64,000 bases of DNA from Amycolatopsis decaplanina DSM 44594 (GCF_000342005.1 NZ_AOHO01000079.1:1-64000), one strand, 5' to 3'. Numbered from the stretch's first letter, positions 42,214-51,307 are shown. The notes: generated by a model not told the origin, from the sequence alone. A program made the numbers and translations.

Positions 42214-44061
42214 TCACTCCCGCAGCCTTTCCATCAGCAGCACGACCCCGCCGCCCGGCCCCCGCAGCGGTGAGCAGCTGACCGAAACGACGAGTGACCT
42301 GCCCTTCCGGTCCATCGCGTCGATCTCGACCCGCGCCGCCCGCTGCCCGGTCTCATTGCAGCCCTCGACGGTGTCGCGGAGCCCGGCGGTCGGCAGGCCG
42401 AAGTCGAGGCCGAAGAAATCCTGCCGGTAGACCTCGTCGGCGCGCAGACCCCACAGTTCCTGGGCGCTCCGGTTCCAGCTGCGCACCTGGAGATCTCCGT
42501 CGAGCACGACCACGCCCGCTTCGACGCTCGAAAGCACTCCTTCGAAGAACATGCGCGTCTCGTCGAGTTCCGCGGTGCGGATGCGCATCTCCTCGTTCAT
42601 GGTTTCGAGTTCTTCGTTGCCCGACTGGAGTTCTTCGTTCGTGGTCTCGAGTTCTTCGTTCGTGGACTGGAGTTCTTCGTTCGTCGTCTCGAGTTCCCCG
42701 ATGCTCGACTGGAGCTCCTCGTTGACCGTTTCGAGTTCCGCGTTCGTCGACTGAAGTTCGGCGTAGGCCGTCGCCAGGTCCTCCTGCACACGTTTCACCT
42801 CCTGCTGGAGCCTGGTCGCTTCACTGGTGTCCACGAATGTGATGGCCACGCCGATGTCCTCGCCTTCGACGGTGATCAGCGGCCGGACGATGATGTCGAG
42901 GTACTGCGTCTCTTCCGCGCTCTTCTGGCGCCGGACGGAATCGATCCGCACGCTACGGCGCTCGGCGTGGGCCTGATCGATCACCGAGCGGAGTTCGATC
43001 GGCCGGTAGGAGATCTCCAGATCGTGGAACGGCCTGCCGACGTCGTCCGAGGACAGCCCGAACTGCGACCGAGCCGAGCCGTTGATCAGGGCGACCGTGC
43101 CGTCACGCTCGACGCAGAGGACCGAATCGGGTGACGACGCCAAGGCGAGTTCGGTGACGTGACGTCGCCGGTTGGCGTCCCGCACCGCCGCGCCTGCCCG
43201 GACGTCGAAGCGCGCGGCCTTCACCGGCATACTCCCCGTTCGCAGCTTGAAAACCCGGTTCCGGATGCTGGCCGCGTCGAATCGGATGCCGTCGGAAAGC
43301 AGCATTTCGGCCTTCCCGAGGAACAGGTAGCCGCCTTCGTTGAGCGCGAAATGGAAGCGCTCGATGATCTTCGCCTGCGCCTCGACGTTGAAGTACATCA
43401 GGGTGTTGCGGCAAGCGAGCAGGTCGACCCGGGAGATGGGGGCGTCACGCGTGATGTCGTGTCTGCCGAAGATCACCCGGCGCCGGAGGTCTCGCCGGAA
43501 GGCGAACAGATTGCCGGTCGGCTCGAAGTACTTCTTCTTCAGTCCGTCGGGCAATCGATCCAGCGCTTTCGAGGGATACACCCCCGCCCTCGCCTCGCGG
43601 AGGGCTTCCTCGTCGACGTCGGTCCCGTAGATCTTGACCCGCCTCGTGGCCTCCTCGACACCGAGGTGCTCGGCGAAGCTGATCGCGAGGGAATACGCCT
43701 CCTCGCCGCTGGAGCATCCGGCGCTCCAGATACGGATCTCACCTTCTTCGCCGACTCTCGCGACGATTTCGGGCACAACGGTCGTCTGCAGATAGTTCCA
43801 GGCTTCGGGATCCCGGAAGAAACCGGTGACGTTGATCAGGATGGTGTTGAAGAGTTCCATGAACTCTCCGGCGTTGATCTCCAGGAAGTCCCGGTATTCG
43901 GCGTATCCGTCGATCTTCACGGTCTGCATCCGTTTCCGGATCCGGCGGGCGAGGGAAGTCCTCTTGTAGCCGGTGAAATCGAAGCCGCGGGAATCCCTGA
44001 TGAACGTCAGCAGGTCCTCGAGCCCGCGATCGCCCTGGATTTCGCCGTCCGTCGCGCTCAC
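42214..44061 (-). CDS. CheR-type methyltransferase fused to PAS and coiled coil
   Basis: 615 residues: CheR N and SAM domains (YSLAISFAEHLGVEEATRRVKIYGTDVDEEAL), a PAS domain (about 300-400), a long coiled coil (about 425-500) built of near-identical repeats of ELETTNEELQS, and a second PAS (about 510-610). In M. xanthus-like and actinobacterial systems such CheB/CheR-PAS pairs tune non-flagellar signalling. No CheA here, and cheB lies upstream with a 4-bp overlap. Confidence 0.9.
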   Translation of the reverse strand: MSATDGEIQGDRGLEDLLTFIRDSRGFDFTGYKRTSLARRIRKRMQTVKIDGYAEYRDFLEINAGEFMELFNTILINVTGFFRDPEAWNYLQTTVVPEIVARVGEEGEIRIWSAGCSSGEEAYSLAISFAEHLGVEEATRRVKIYGTDVDEEALREARAGVYPSKALDRLPDGLKKKYFEPTGNLFAFRRDLRRRVIFGRHDITRDAPISRVDLLACRNTLMYFNVEAQAKIIERFHFALNEGGYLFLGKAEMLLSDGIRFDAASIRNRVFKLRTGSMPVKAARFDVRAGAAVRDANRRRHVTELALASSPDSVLCVERDGTVALINGSARSQFGLSSDDVGRPFHDLEISYRPIELRSVIDQAHAERRSVRIDSVRRQKSAEETQYLDIIVRPLITVEGEDIGVAITFVDTSEATRLQQEVKRVQEDLATAYAELQSTNAELETVNEELQSSIGELETTNEELQSTNEELETTNEELQSGNEELETMNEEMRIRTAELDETRMFFEGVLSSVEAGVVVLDGDLQVRSWNRSAQELWGLRADEVYRQDFFGLDFGLPTAGLRDTVEGCNETGQRAARVEIDAMDRKGRSLVVSVSCSPLRGPGGGVVLLMERLRE

Positions 44062-44663
44062 AGCGTCCTCGTTCCCTTGACAAGGCCCACGAGAGCACCG
44101 GCGATTTCGTCCAGCGGAAGCACCAAGTCGGCAGGCACGGCCTTCACCACGGCCTGGGGCATGCCCTTGAATTCGGCGGTCTCCGGATCCTCGGCGACGA
44201 CGGTGCCACCCCGTGCCTTCACCATCTCGGCCCCTGCCGAACCGTCGGAACCCGTCCCGGTCAGGACACAGACGAGGGCGGCGGGACCGTAGACGGCGGC
44301 GACGGATTCGAAGAGCAGATCGACCGACGGCCGCACGAACTTCACCCGATCGGTCGCCGAAAGCTCCAGCACACCACCGGGTCTCACCAGGAGATGCCGG
44401 TTCGGCGGTGCCAGGTGGACGACGCCGGGCTCGAGGACGTCCCCGGCCTCGGCCAGCTTGATCCGCAGCCGTGACCGCCGGTCGAGGATCTCGGCGAGAG
44501 CCGTGTCGTGCCAGGGATCGAGATGCTGGACGACGACCAGCGGCACGCGGAAATCGGTGGGCAGCTCGCCGAGGACGGCCATGAGCGCCTTCACTCCACC
44601 CGCCGAGGAACCCACGGCGACGATCTCGTAAGCCATCGCCTCGTGACGGTCGGGGACAGGCAT
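44058..44663 (-). CDS. CheB-type methylesterase (without receiver domain)
   Basis: 201 residues. Catalytic Ser in VGSSAGG, His in VVVQHLDP and Asp in TGTGSDGSAG, the full CheB esterase triad. The usual N-terminal response-regulator domain is absent. Stop and cheR start overlap as ATGA. Start at 44663 or 27 bp downstream (MAYEIVAVG) cannot be settled. Confidence 0.9.
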   Translation of the reverse strand: MPVPDRHEAMAYEIVAVGSSAGGVKALMAVLGELPTDFRVPLVVVQHLDPWHDTALAEILDRRSRLRIKLAEAGDVLEPGVVHLAPPNRHLLVRPGGVLELSATDRVKFVRPSVDLLFESVAAVYGPAALVCVLTGTGSDGSAGAEMVKARGGTVVAEDPETAEFKGMPQAVVKAVPADLVLPLDEIAGALVGLVKGTRTL

Positions 44664-44686
44664 ACCGCCAGCGTAGTGCTCCCGCG

Positions 44687-45052
44687 CTAAGCCGGACCGC
44701 CGACGCGACGGATGATCTTCGCGAGGATTCCCGTGACGACCATCCAGAAGACCGCGGCGATGCCGTAGTTGATCAGCACGCGGAGCTTGGCGTCTTCGGG
44801 CATGAACAGATCCTTGAAGCCCAGCAGGAGCCCGTCGGCCCAGCCCCGGACGAACGACACGATGCCGTTACCGGGGTTCGCCTCGCCGATCACGAAGACG
44901 ACGTGCAACACCAGGATGGCCGCGAAGATCAACCCGGCCCAGCGAACCACGCTCGCCAGTATCCCGGCCGCGCGCCCGCCGCCGGCCCGCCAGTCGACCT
45001 TGCGTCCGGTCGCCTGATCAGCGGTTTCCTTCTCTTGCGCGTGCTCACCCAT
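44687..45052 (-). CDS. Small integral membrane protein
   Basis: 121 residues with two membrane segments (about 38-57 and 91-112) and a charged N-terminus (MGEHAQEKETADQATG). No family recognised. Ends 23 bp before cheB start on the same strand, so it may be co-transcribed. Confidence 0.7.
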   Translation of the reverse strand: MGEHAQEKETADQATGRKVDWRAGGGRAAGILASVVRWAGLIFAAILVLHVVFVIGEANPGNGIVSFVRGWADGLLLGFKDLFMPEDAKLRVLINYGIAAVFWMVVTGILAKIIRRVGGPA

Positions 45053-45180
45053 GCCGGGCAGTGTGGCACGTCGCCTGGTCCGATTGCTACCCGCGAGTAA
45101 CCCAAATGGGCGCCCCCGCGGTCACGGTTCGATCGCGGCCGGGGTTTCCTTTCGGGAGATCTCGCGGTTAAGGTGGCGTC

Positions 45181-45222
45181 GTGGCTCGAGCTCTCCTGCT
45201 TCGCTGCCGCGACGGGGCCTGA
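45181..45222 (+). CDS. leuL: leuA leader peptide with three Leu codons
   Basis: 13-codon ORF V-A-R-A-L-L-L-R-C-R-D-G-A with stop TGA at 45220-45222. Three consecutive Leu codons (CTC CTG CTT) sit in the middle. AAGG at 45170-45173 is a proper ribosome binding site. Ahead of leuA by 74 bp. Leucine-codon leaders ahead of leuA are known or predicted in actinobacteria, so this is a classic attenuation signature. Confidence 0.82.
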   Translation: MARALLLRCRDGA

Positions 45223-45278
45223 TCGGACCGGCTCCCCGTCGCGGGGCTTCGTGGTGCCGGTCGTCGCACCCGATTTTT
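45207..45278 (+). promoter_or_regulatory. leuA attenuator hairpins
   Basis: CCGCGACGGGG (45207-45217, in the last leader codons) pairs with CCCCGTCGCGG (45234-45244), a possible antiterminator or pause stem. GGTGC/GCACC (45253-45257, 45266-45270) followed by TTTTT at 45274-45278 looks like the terminator. Ribosome stalling at the Leu codons would change which hairpin forms. Pairing proposed by eye. Confidence 0.6.
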
Positions 45279-45296
45279 CAGGAGAACCGTCCCCTC

Positions 45297-47054
45297 ATGA
45301 GCATCCGCAAGCCCACCCGTCCTGCCCCTTCCGAGCAGGCTTCGTGGAACACCCAGCGCGGCACTTCGATGCCCGTACACCGCTATCGCCCCTGGTACGA
45401 CCTGGTCGAGGACATCTCGCTGCCCGACCGCACCTGGCCGGACAAGCGCATCGACACCGCGCCGCTGTGGTGCGCCGTCGACCTGCGTGACGGCAACCAG
45501 GCCCTGATCGACCCGATGTCGCCCGCGCGCAAGCGCAAGTTCTTCGACCTGCTGGTCCGCATGGGCTACAAGGAGATCGAGGTCGGCTTCCCGGCCGCCT
45601 CGCAGACCGACTTCGACTTCGTCCGCGAGATCATCGACGAGGGCGCCATCCCGGACGACGTCAGCATCCAAGTGCTGACCCAATGTCGCCCGGAACTGAT
45701 CGAGCGCACCTTCAAAGCGCTCGAAGGCGCGCCGCGCGCGATCGTCCACATCTACAACTCGACCTCGATCCTGCAGCGTCGCGTCGTGTTCCGCGAGGAG
45801 CGCATCGGCATCACGAAGATCGCTTCGCAGGCCGCCGAGCTGGTCCTCGACTACGCCGCGAAGCAGCCGGACACCGACTTCCGCTTCCAGTACTCGCCGG
45901 AGTCCTACACCGGCACTGAGCTGTCGTACGCACTCGAGGTCTGCAACACCATCACCGAGATCTGGCAGCCGACGCCGGAGAAGCCGGTGATCCTGAACCT
46001 GCCCGCCACCGTCGAGATGGCGTCGCCGAACGTCTACGCCGACTCGATCGAGTGGATGCATCGCAACCTGGACCGCCGCGATTCGGTGATCCTGTCGCTG
46101 CACCCGCACAACGACCGCGGCACCGGCATCGCCGCCGCCGAACTGGGCTTCCAGGCCGGCGCGGACCGGATCGAGGGCTGCCTGTTCGGCAACGGCGAGC
46201 GCACCGGCAACGTCGACCTGGTCGCGCTGGGCATGAACCTGTACAGCCAGGGCGTCGACCCGCAGATCGACTTCTCCGACATGGACGAGATCAAGCGGAC
46301 CGTCGAATACTGCAACCAGCTGCCGGTGCACGAACGCAGCCCGTGGGCCGGTGACCTGGTGTTCACCGCGTTCTCCGGCAGCCACCAGGACGCGATCAAC
46401 AAGGGCCTCGACGCGCTGAAGGTCGCCGCCGACAAGGCGGGGACGCCGGTCGACGAGCACCCGTGGGAGGTCCCGTACCTGCCGATCGACCCGAAGGACA
46501 TCGGCCGCAACTACGAGGCCGTGATCCGGGTGAACTCGCAGTCCGGCAAGGGCGGCGTCGCCTACATCATGAAGGCCGAGCACCAGCTCGACCTGCCGCG
46601 GCGCCTGCAGATCGAGTTCTCGAAGGTCGTGCAGCGCCACACCGACACCGAGGGTGGCGAGGTCGACCCGACCACGATGTGGAACGCGTTCTCGGCCGAG
46701 TACCTGGACCTGAAGACGCCACTGGAGCTGCTCCGCCAGCATGTCAGGGACAACGGCGACGGCGAGTACGACATCACCGCCACCGTGCGCGTCGAGGGTG
46801 ACGAGCACGAGGTCACCGGCCGCGGGAACGGTCCGATCGCGGCCTTCTTCGACGCGCTGTCGACCGTCGGGTTCGACCTGCGGCTGCTGGACTACAGCGA
46901 GCACACGCTCTCGCCGGGCGACGACGCGCGGGCGGCGTCGTACATCGAGTGCGCGATCTCCGACCGGGTGTACTGGGGTATCGGGATCGACCCGTCGATC
47001 GTGACCGCTTCGCTGCGGGCCGTCGTGTCGGCGGTGAACCGGGCGAACCGGTAG
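45297..47054 (+). CDS. leuA: 2-isopropylmalate synthase
   Basis: 585 residues from ATG 45297, preceded by AGGAG. Catalytic motif DLRDGNQALIDPM, HxH metal site SLHPHNDRG, and a C-terminal leucine-sensing regulatory domain (about 440-585). Condenses acetyl-CoA and 2-oxoisovalerate, first committed step of leucine biosynthesis, and is feedback inhibited in the family. Downstream of an attenuator. Confidence 0.97.
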   Translation: MSIRKPTRPAPSEQASWNTQRGTSMPVHRYRPWYDLVEDISLPDRTWPDKRIDTAPLWCAVDLRDGNQALIDPMSPARKRKFFDLLVRMGYKEIEVGFPAASQTDFDFVREIIDEGAIPDDVSIQVLTQCRPELIERTFKALEGAPRAIVHIYNSTSILQRRVVFREERIGITKIASQAAELVLDYAAKQPDTDFRFQYSPESYTGTELSYALEVCNTITEIWQPTPEKPVILNLPATVEMASPNVYADSIEWMHRNLDRRDSVILSLHPHNDRGTGIAAAELGFQAGADRIEGCLFGNGERTGNVDLVALGMNLYSQGVDPQIDFSDMDEIKRTVEYCNQLPVHERSPWAGDLVFTAFSGSHQDAINKGLDALKVAADKAGTPVDEHPWEVPYLPIDPKDIGRNYEAVIRVNSQSGKGGVAYIMKAEHQLDLPRRLQIEFSKVVQRHTDTEGGEVDPTTMWNAFSAEYLDLKTPLELLRQHVRDNGDGEYDITATVRVEGDEHEVTGRGNGPIAAFFDALSTVGFDLRLLDYSEHTLSPGDDARAASYIECAISDRVYWGIGIDPSIVTASLRAVVSAVNRANR

Positions 47055-47063
47055 TTTCCCGCG

Positions 47064-47118
47064 GTCCGTGAAGGCCTCCTTGAGGGACTCTGGGTCCCTC
47101 AAGGAGGCCTTCACGGAC
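47064..47118. repeat. Long inverted repeat, family D copy 2 (convergent gene ends)
   Basis: Perfect 25-base arms (47064-47088, 47094-47118) around TCTGG; arm opens GTCCGTGAAGGCCTCCTTGA. Lies between the leuA stop and the peroxiredoxin stop, 9 bp and 2 bp away. Confidence 0.9.
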
Positions 47119-47120
47119 TT

Positions 47121-47747
47121 CTACAGTGTTTTCACCGCGGCCAGGACATCGGCCGGATCGGTGCGGGTGGTGTAGTCCGGGTGCACGTCGATGTACCGGA
47201 TGACGCCTTCACCGTCCACGACCAGGACGGTCGGATACGGCAGCTCCCATTCCGCCACCCCGTTGATCTTCTCGACGTCGCCGATGAGCGTGTCGAAAGC
47301 CGGCTTCGTCTCCGGCGCCAGCCGGAAAGTGATGCCGAGCGCGCGCCCGAGCTCGTTGTCCACATCGGACAACACGGCGAACTCGAGATCCTTCGTGGAC
47401 AGCGAGTCGTCCGGCAGCTGCGGGCTGACCGCGACCAGCTTCACGCCCGCGTTCTCCAGCTCGGGCAACAGTTCCCGCTGATACGTGCACAGGGCCAGGT
47501 TGCAGTACGGGCACCACGCGCCGCGATAGAACACCACGACCGCGGGCCCGTCCGCGACCCGGACCTGATGGCCACCGGCGTCCGGCAGCATGAGGTCCGG
47601 CATCGGCATACCCGGCTTCGCCGCCGCCTCGGCGACCATCCCGACGAACGTCTCGCGGTCGGCCTTGAGCACTTCGGCGATCTCCGCCGGAACGTGGCTC
47701 GCGACGGATTCCCGCAGCTCGGCGAGGTCGGTGTTGAGATCCCCCAT
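47121..47747 (-). CDS. AhpC/TSA-family peroxiredoxin
   Basis: 208 residues from ATG 47747. VVVFYRGAWCPYCNLALCTYQRELLPEL has the peroxidatic cysteine in the WCPYC motif, with a further Cys six residues later. Reduces peroxides or acts as a thiol oxidoreductase. Two TetR-type operator palindromes lie just upstream, shared with the divergent TetR gene. Confidence 0.9.
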   Translation of the reverse strand: MGDLNTDLAELRESVASHVPAEIAEVLKADRETFVGMVAEAAAKPGMPMPDLMLPDAGGHQVRVADGPAVVVFYRGAWCPYCNLALCTYQRELLPELENAGVKLVAVSPQLPDDSLSTKDLEFAVLSDVDNELGRALGITFRLAPETKPAFDTLIGDVEKINGVAEWELPYPTVLVVDGEGVIRYIDVHPDYTTRTDPADVLAAVKTL

Positions 47748-47763
47748 CGTCAGCTCCTTTGAT

Positions 47764-47806
47764 TGTACTGATCGGTACAGTGCGGCTGACTGTACTATTC
47801 GGTACA
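47764..47806. promoter_or_regulatory. Paired TetR operators
   Basis: TGTACTGATCGGTACA (47764-47779) and TGTACTATTCGGTACA (47791-47806), both TGTAC-N6-GTACA, spaced 27 bp centre to centre. The second reaches the A of the TetR start codon. Clear autoregulatory layout controlling peroxiredoxin and tetR. Confidence 0.85.
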
Positions 47807-48414
47807 TGGATGGTCAACCGGTCGCCTCGACCCCGCGCGGACGCCTGACCCGGGACGCGATCGTCGACGCGGCGGCGGAGCTGATGTACGTCAACGGCGT
47901 CGCCGGGACGAGCGTCGACAAGGTGCTCGCGGCGAGTGGCGCCGGGAAATCGCAGATGTACCACTACTTCAAGAACAAGGATCAGCTCGTCGAGGCGGTC
48001 ATCACCCGCTTCCTCGAGAACATCCTCGGCAACCAGCCGACCATCTTCGAGTTGCACGACTGGGCCGATTTCGACCAGTGGGCGAGCGAGATCCTGGCCG
48101 TCCAGACCACGCCCAAGGGGCCGATCGCCTGCCCACTGGGCAACCTCACCGGCGAACTCGGCGACGACCCCAAGATGGCGCCACTGCTGGACAAGGCGTA
48201 CCGCGAATGGGAGTCACATCTCCAGCGTGGGCTGGAATCGTTGCAAGAAAAGGGAAAGCTCGCCGAGGACGCCGACCCGGCCAGGCTTGCCCAAGCCGCG
48301 ATGACCTGCGTTCAGGGCGGCCTGCTGATGGCCCACCTGCGCCACGACGTCACGCCGATCGCCGACGCGCTCAAGATCGCGCTGGACCACCTGAAGAGTC
48401 ACGCTCGCCCGTGA
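47806..48414 (+). CDS. TetR/AcrR-family repressor
   Basis: 202 residues, ATG 47806. HTH in the first 60 residues (GRLTRDAIVDAAAELMYVNG, TSVDKVLAASGAGKSQMYHYF), then a ligand-binding domain. Start is within the operator, so it is probably leaderless and self-repressed. The 3' end overlaps the convergent LysR gene by 44 bp. Ligand unknown; the divergent peroxiredoxin suggests peroxide-linked signals. Confidence 0.93.
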   Translation: MDGQPVASTPRGRLTRDAIVDAAAELMYVNGVAGTSVDKVLAASGAGKSQMYHYFKNKDQLVEAVITRFLENILGNQPTIFELHDWADFDQWASEILAVQTTPKGPIACPLGNLTGELGDDPKMAPLLDKAYREWESHLQRGLESLQEKGKLAEDADPARLAQAAMTCVQGGLLMAHLRHDVTPIADALKIALDHLKSHARP

Positions 48415-49309
48415 GCGCGCCGACCTCGTCGGCGAGTGCGTCGAGCACCTTCGCCACCGCCGGCCGCGAAGACGCACCGAGCCGGTAGACCGCCTCCACG
48501 TGCCGCGCCGCCTTGATCCCGGCGAGCGGACGGCAGACGAGACCGCTGCCGCGTCGAGTGTCCATTGTGTACCTCGGCAGCAGCGCGATCCCGTGCCCGG
48601 CGGCGACGAGCCGTTCGGTGATGCGGAAGTCGTTGATGCGCTGGACGACCTGAGGCCGCACGCCGGTGCGGATGATCAGCGACTGGAGGATGTCGTCGAC
48701 CGGGAACCCGGCGTTGACGCTGATCCAGCGTTCGTCGGCCAGTTCGGCGAGTTCGATGCGGCGCCGCTTCGCGAGCCGATGCCCCGCGGGGAGCGCGACG
48801 TCGAGCGGTTCACGCAGCAGATGCCGGGTCTCCAGCCGGTCCGAGCCGAGCGACGGCGCGTGCTCGTCCCGGTGCGCAACCACGATGTCGTAATCCGCGA
48901 CGAGTCCGGGCACTTCCGGCGGGGTCATGTCGACGTCGCGCACGATGACGTCCAGGCCGTCGAACTCCGCCGTCCGGTGCAACAGTCCGGGCAGCAGCAT
49001 CAGCCCGGCCGACTGGAAGATCGCCACCCGGACCCGGCCGCGCGGGGCGCTGCGGTAAGTGTCCAATTCGGACTCCGCGCGGTCGAGGGCGGCGAGTACG
49101 TCGTCCGCGCGGGCGACCAGCGCGCGGCCCGCGTCGGTCAGCCGCAGCCCTCGCCCGGCCGGTTCCGTCAGCGCGAGACCGACGTCACTCTGCAAGGCAC
49201 GCAACTGCTGGGAAACCGCGGACGGCGTGCAGTGCAACGCCTTCGCGGCCGCCGTCACGCTGCCGCGGTCGGCGAATTCCCGCAGGGTCCGCAACCGGCC
49301 GATGTCCAT
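48371..49309 (-). CDS. LysR-family regulator
   Basis: 312 residues. N-terminal winged HTH RTLREFADRGSVTAAAKALHCTPSAVSQQLRALQ, then a periplasmic-binding-like effector domain (LPGLLHRTAEFDGLDVIVRD, LPRYTMDTRRGSGLVCRPLAG). Divergent from the EamA exporter, which is the probable target. Overlaps the tetR end on the opposite strand. Confidence 0.93.
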   Translation of the reverse strand: MDIGRLRTLREFADRGSVTAAAKALHCTPSAVSQQLRALQSDVGLALTEPAGRGLRLTDAGRALVARADDVLAALDRAESELDTYRSAPRGRVRVAIFQSAGLMLLPGLLHRTAEFDGLDVIVRDVDMTPPEVPGLVADYDIVVAHRDEHAPSLGSDRLETRHLLREPLDVALPAGHRLAKRRRIELAELADERWISVNAGFPVDDILQSLIIRTGVRPQVVQRINDFRITERLVAAGHGIALLPRYTMDTRRGSGLVCRPLAGIKAARHVEAVYRLGASSRPAVAKVLDALADEVGALTGERDSSGGPARS

Positions 49310-49396
49310 ACCACCAGCATATGTGAAGCCGAACTGAACGATCGCTGTAAATATTCTCGCTGGTCCTAAATGGTCGTGCCACGTAAGAGTGAAGGC

Positions 49397-50320
49397 ATGC
49401 CCGCCCGCGACCGTTTGCTCGCCCTGTTCGTCGCCGTCCTCTGGGGCTGCAACTTCCTCGCCATCCACGCCACCCTCGGCCAGTTCCCGCCCGTCTTCGC
49501 CGGCGGTCTGCGCTTCGCGGTCATCGCGATCCCGACGATCCTGTTCGTACCGTGGCCGAAGGTGAAGATCCGCCACCTGCTCGGCTACGGGCTGGGTTTC
49601 GGCACCGGGCAGTTCGTGTTCCTCTTCATCGCGATGGACACCGGTATGCCGACCGGTCTCGCGTCGCTGGTGCTGCAGGCGTCCGCCCCGTTCACCGTCC
49701 TGCTCGGCGCCGTCTTCCTGCGCGAACGCGTGTCCGGACGGCAGCTCACCGGGATCCTGCTCGCCGTCGCCGGGATGGCGACGATCGCCTGGCAGCAGGC
49801 CGGGAACGCCGCCCTGTTGCCGGTGGTCCTGACCCTGCTCGGCGCGCTGAGCTGGGCGTTCGGCAACCTGAGCACCCGGCAGGCGGCACCGGACAACCCA
49901 CTGAACTTCGTCCTCTGGATGTCGGTGGTGCCGCCGCTGCCGATGTTCGCACTGTCGCTGGCCATGGAGGGCCCCGCCGAGATCGGGCACTCGCTGAGCA
50001 CGCTCGGCACCACGACCGGGCTGATCGGGCTCGGCGGCCTGGCCTACGTCGTGCTGTTCGGCACGATCGTCGGCTCCGGGATCTGGACGTCACTGATGCG
50101 CCGCAACCCGGCGGGCGTGGTCGCGCCGTTCTCCCTGCTGGTGCCGGTGGTCGGGCTGTCGATGGCGTTCCTCGTCCTCGACGAGCGGCCGTCGCCGGTG
50201 GAGATCGTCGCCGCGGCCGTGGTCATCGGCGGGGTCCTGTTCGGTTCGACGAAGCGGCGCGTGCGCGAGCCGGACTTCCTCGCTGAAGCAGAAACACCTC
50301 AGCCCACTGGCGTGCGGTGA
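49397..50320 (+). CDS. EamA/DMT-family transporter
   Basis: 307 residues from ATG 49397, with GAAGG upstream. Ten hydrophobic segments with the duplicated EamA fold (LWGCNFLAIHATLGQFPP, ALSWAFGNLSTRQA). Small-molecule exporter (amino acid or metabolite). Regulated most likely by the divergent LysR gene 87 bp away. Confidence 0.9.
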   Translation: MPARDRLLALFVAVLWGCNFLAIHATLGQFPPVFAGGLRFAVIAIPTILFVPWPKVKIRHLLGYGLGFGTGQFVFLFIAMDTGMPTGLASLVLQASAPFTVLLGAVFLRERVSGRQLTGILLAVAGMATIAWQQAGNAALLPVVLTLLGALSWAFGNLSTRQAAPDNPLNFVLWMSVVPPLPMFALSLAMEGPAEIGHSLSTLGTTTGLIGLGGLAYVVLFGTIVGSGIWTSLMRRNPAGVVAPFSLLVPVVGLSMAFLVLDERPSPVEIVAAAVVIGGVLFGSTKRRVREPDFLAEAETPQPTGVR

Positions 50321-50567
50321 GGCTCTTGGGCGGGGCCGTGGGCGCGATCCTCTCCTCCCGAAGCCGGCGCCGGGTTTCGCGGGACGCGCCCAGGATCTCC
50401 GCGGCTTCGAGGTGAGCCGGGCAGCACGAGGCCTGCCCGGCGATGACTCGCTCGGGCGGCGGTTCCTTGCCTGAATCGGGGGATCCGCCGCTAGGCGCGG
50501 CGGGTCCTGGTGAACGCGGAAGCACACATGGCGGCGGAACCACCTCGGGCCGGAGTGCTCCCGCCAA
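50223..50567 (-). CDS. Possible small protein, uncertain
   Basis: 114-residue open frame; AEILGASRETRRRLREERIAP and SLTARQWAEVFLL look protein-like, but its 3' third is antisense to the EamA gene and the N-terminus is Pro-rich. No ribosome binding site was found. Listed only as a candidate in an otherwise gene-free 50321-50573 gap. Confidence 0.25.
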   Translation of the reverse strand: MAGALRPEVVPPPCVLPRSPGPAAPSGGSPDSGKEPPPERVIAGQASCCPAHLEAAEILGASRETRRRLREERIAPTAPPKSLTARQWAEVFLLQRGSPARARAASSNRTGPRR

Positions 50568-50573
50568 CGGTTT

Positions 50574-51272
50574 TCACGCGGCGATCCGGCTGGTGCCGAG
50601 GTGCTCGACCGGTCCGGACAGCGCGGCCTTGACCCGGCGGGTGAGGTCGTCGGTGAGCACCTCGGTCTCGCCCTTCTCCAGTCCGTCGACGACCTGGCGG
50701 GCGACGTCACGCGGATCGTTCTTGGGGATGTCGAGTCCCTGGGTCATGTCGGTGTCGGTGTAGCCGAGGTGGACGCCGACCACCTGCGTGCCCTGTTCGG
50801 CGAACTCGATGCGGAGCGAATTGGTGATCGACCAGAAGGCCGCCTTCGACGCGCCGTAGGAACCCGAGCCCGCCGCCCACGACAGGACCGAGTGCACGTT
50901 GACCAGCGCTCCGCCATCCTTGAGCTGCGGTGCAAACGCTTGCGCGACACGCAGCGCACCGAAGACGTTCGTCTCGAAGACCGGACGGTGCGCGTCGACG
51001 TCTCCGGCCAGCAGCGAGCCGAGACCGAGGACTCCGGCGTTGTTGAAGACGATCGTCGCGTCGCTCGCCTTCGCCGCCAGCGCGCGGACGGATTCCGGGT
51101 CGGTGACGTCGAGCGGAAGCGGGACGATCCGCGGATCGGTCTCCTCTCGCGGCGACCTGGCGGTCGCGTGGACCTTGGCGGCGCCGCGGTCGAGCAGTTC
51201 GGCGACGAACGCCTTGCCGAGCCCGCGCTGTCCGCCGGTGACCAGGACGACGGCACCCTCGATGGAGGTCAT
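50574..51272 (-). CDS. Short-chain dehydrogenase/reductase
   Basis: 232 residues. Rossmann start VVLVTGGQRGLGKAFVAEL, NNAG, catalytic Ser/Tyr/Lys in SVLSWAAGSGSYGASKAAF. NAD(P)-dependent oxidoreductase of unknown substrate. Divergent from the CGNR gene, with shared palindromes in between. Confidence 0.92.
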   Translation of the reverse strand: MTSIEGAVVLVTGGQRGLGKAFVAELLDRGAAKVHATARSPREETDPRIVPLPLDVTDPESVRALAAKASDATIVFNNAGVLGLGSLLAGDVDAHRPVFETNVFGALRVAQAFAPQLKDGGALVNVHSVLSWAAGSGSYGASKAAFWSITNSLRIEFAEQGTQVVGVHLGYTDTDMTQGLDIPKNDPRDVARQVVDGLEKGETEVLTDDLTRRVKAALSGPVEHLGTSRIAA

Positions 51273-51307
51273 GACTTGCTCCCTTGACAGAAGTGTTCTG
51301 CGTTTGC

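Noticed and set aside
42550..42800. Repeats resembling a CRISPR array
   Set aside because: They are in-frame coiled-coil codons in the CheR-PAS gene, without unique spacers.
45168..47114. 648-residue minus frame opposite leuA
   Set aside because: Antisense shadow; leuA has all catalytic motifs on the plus strand.
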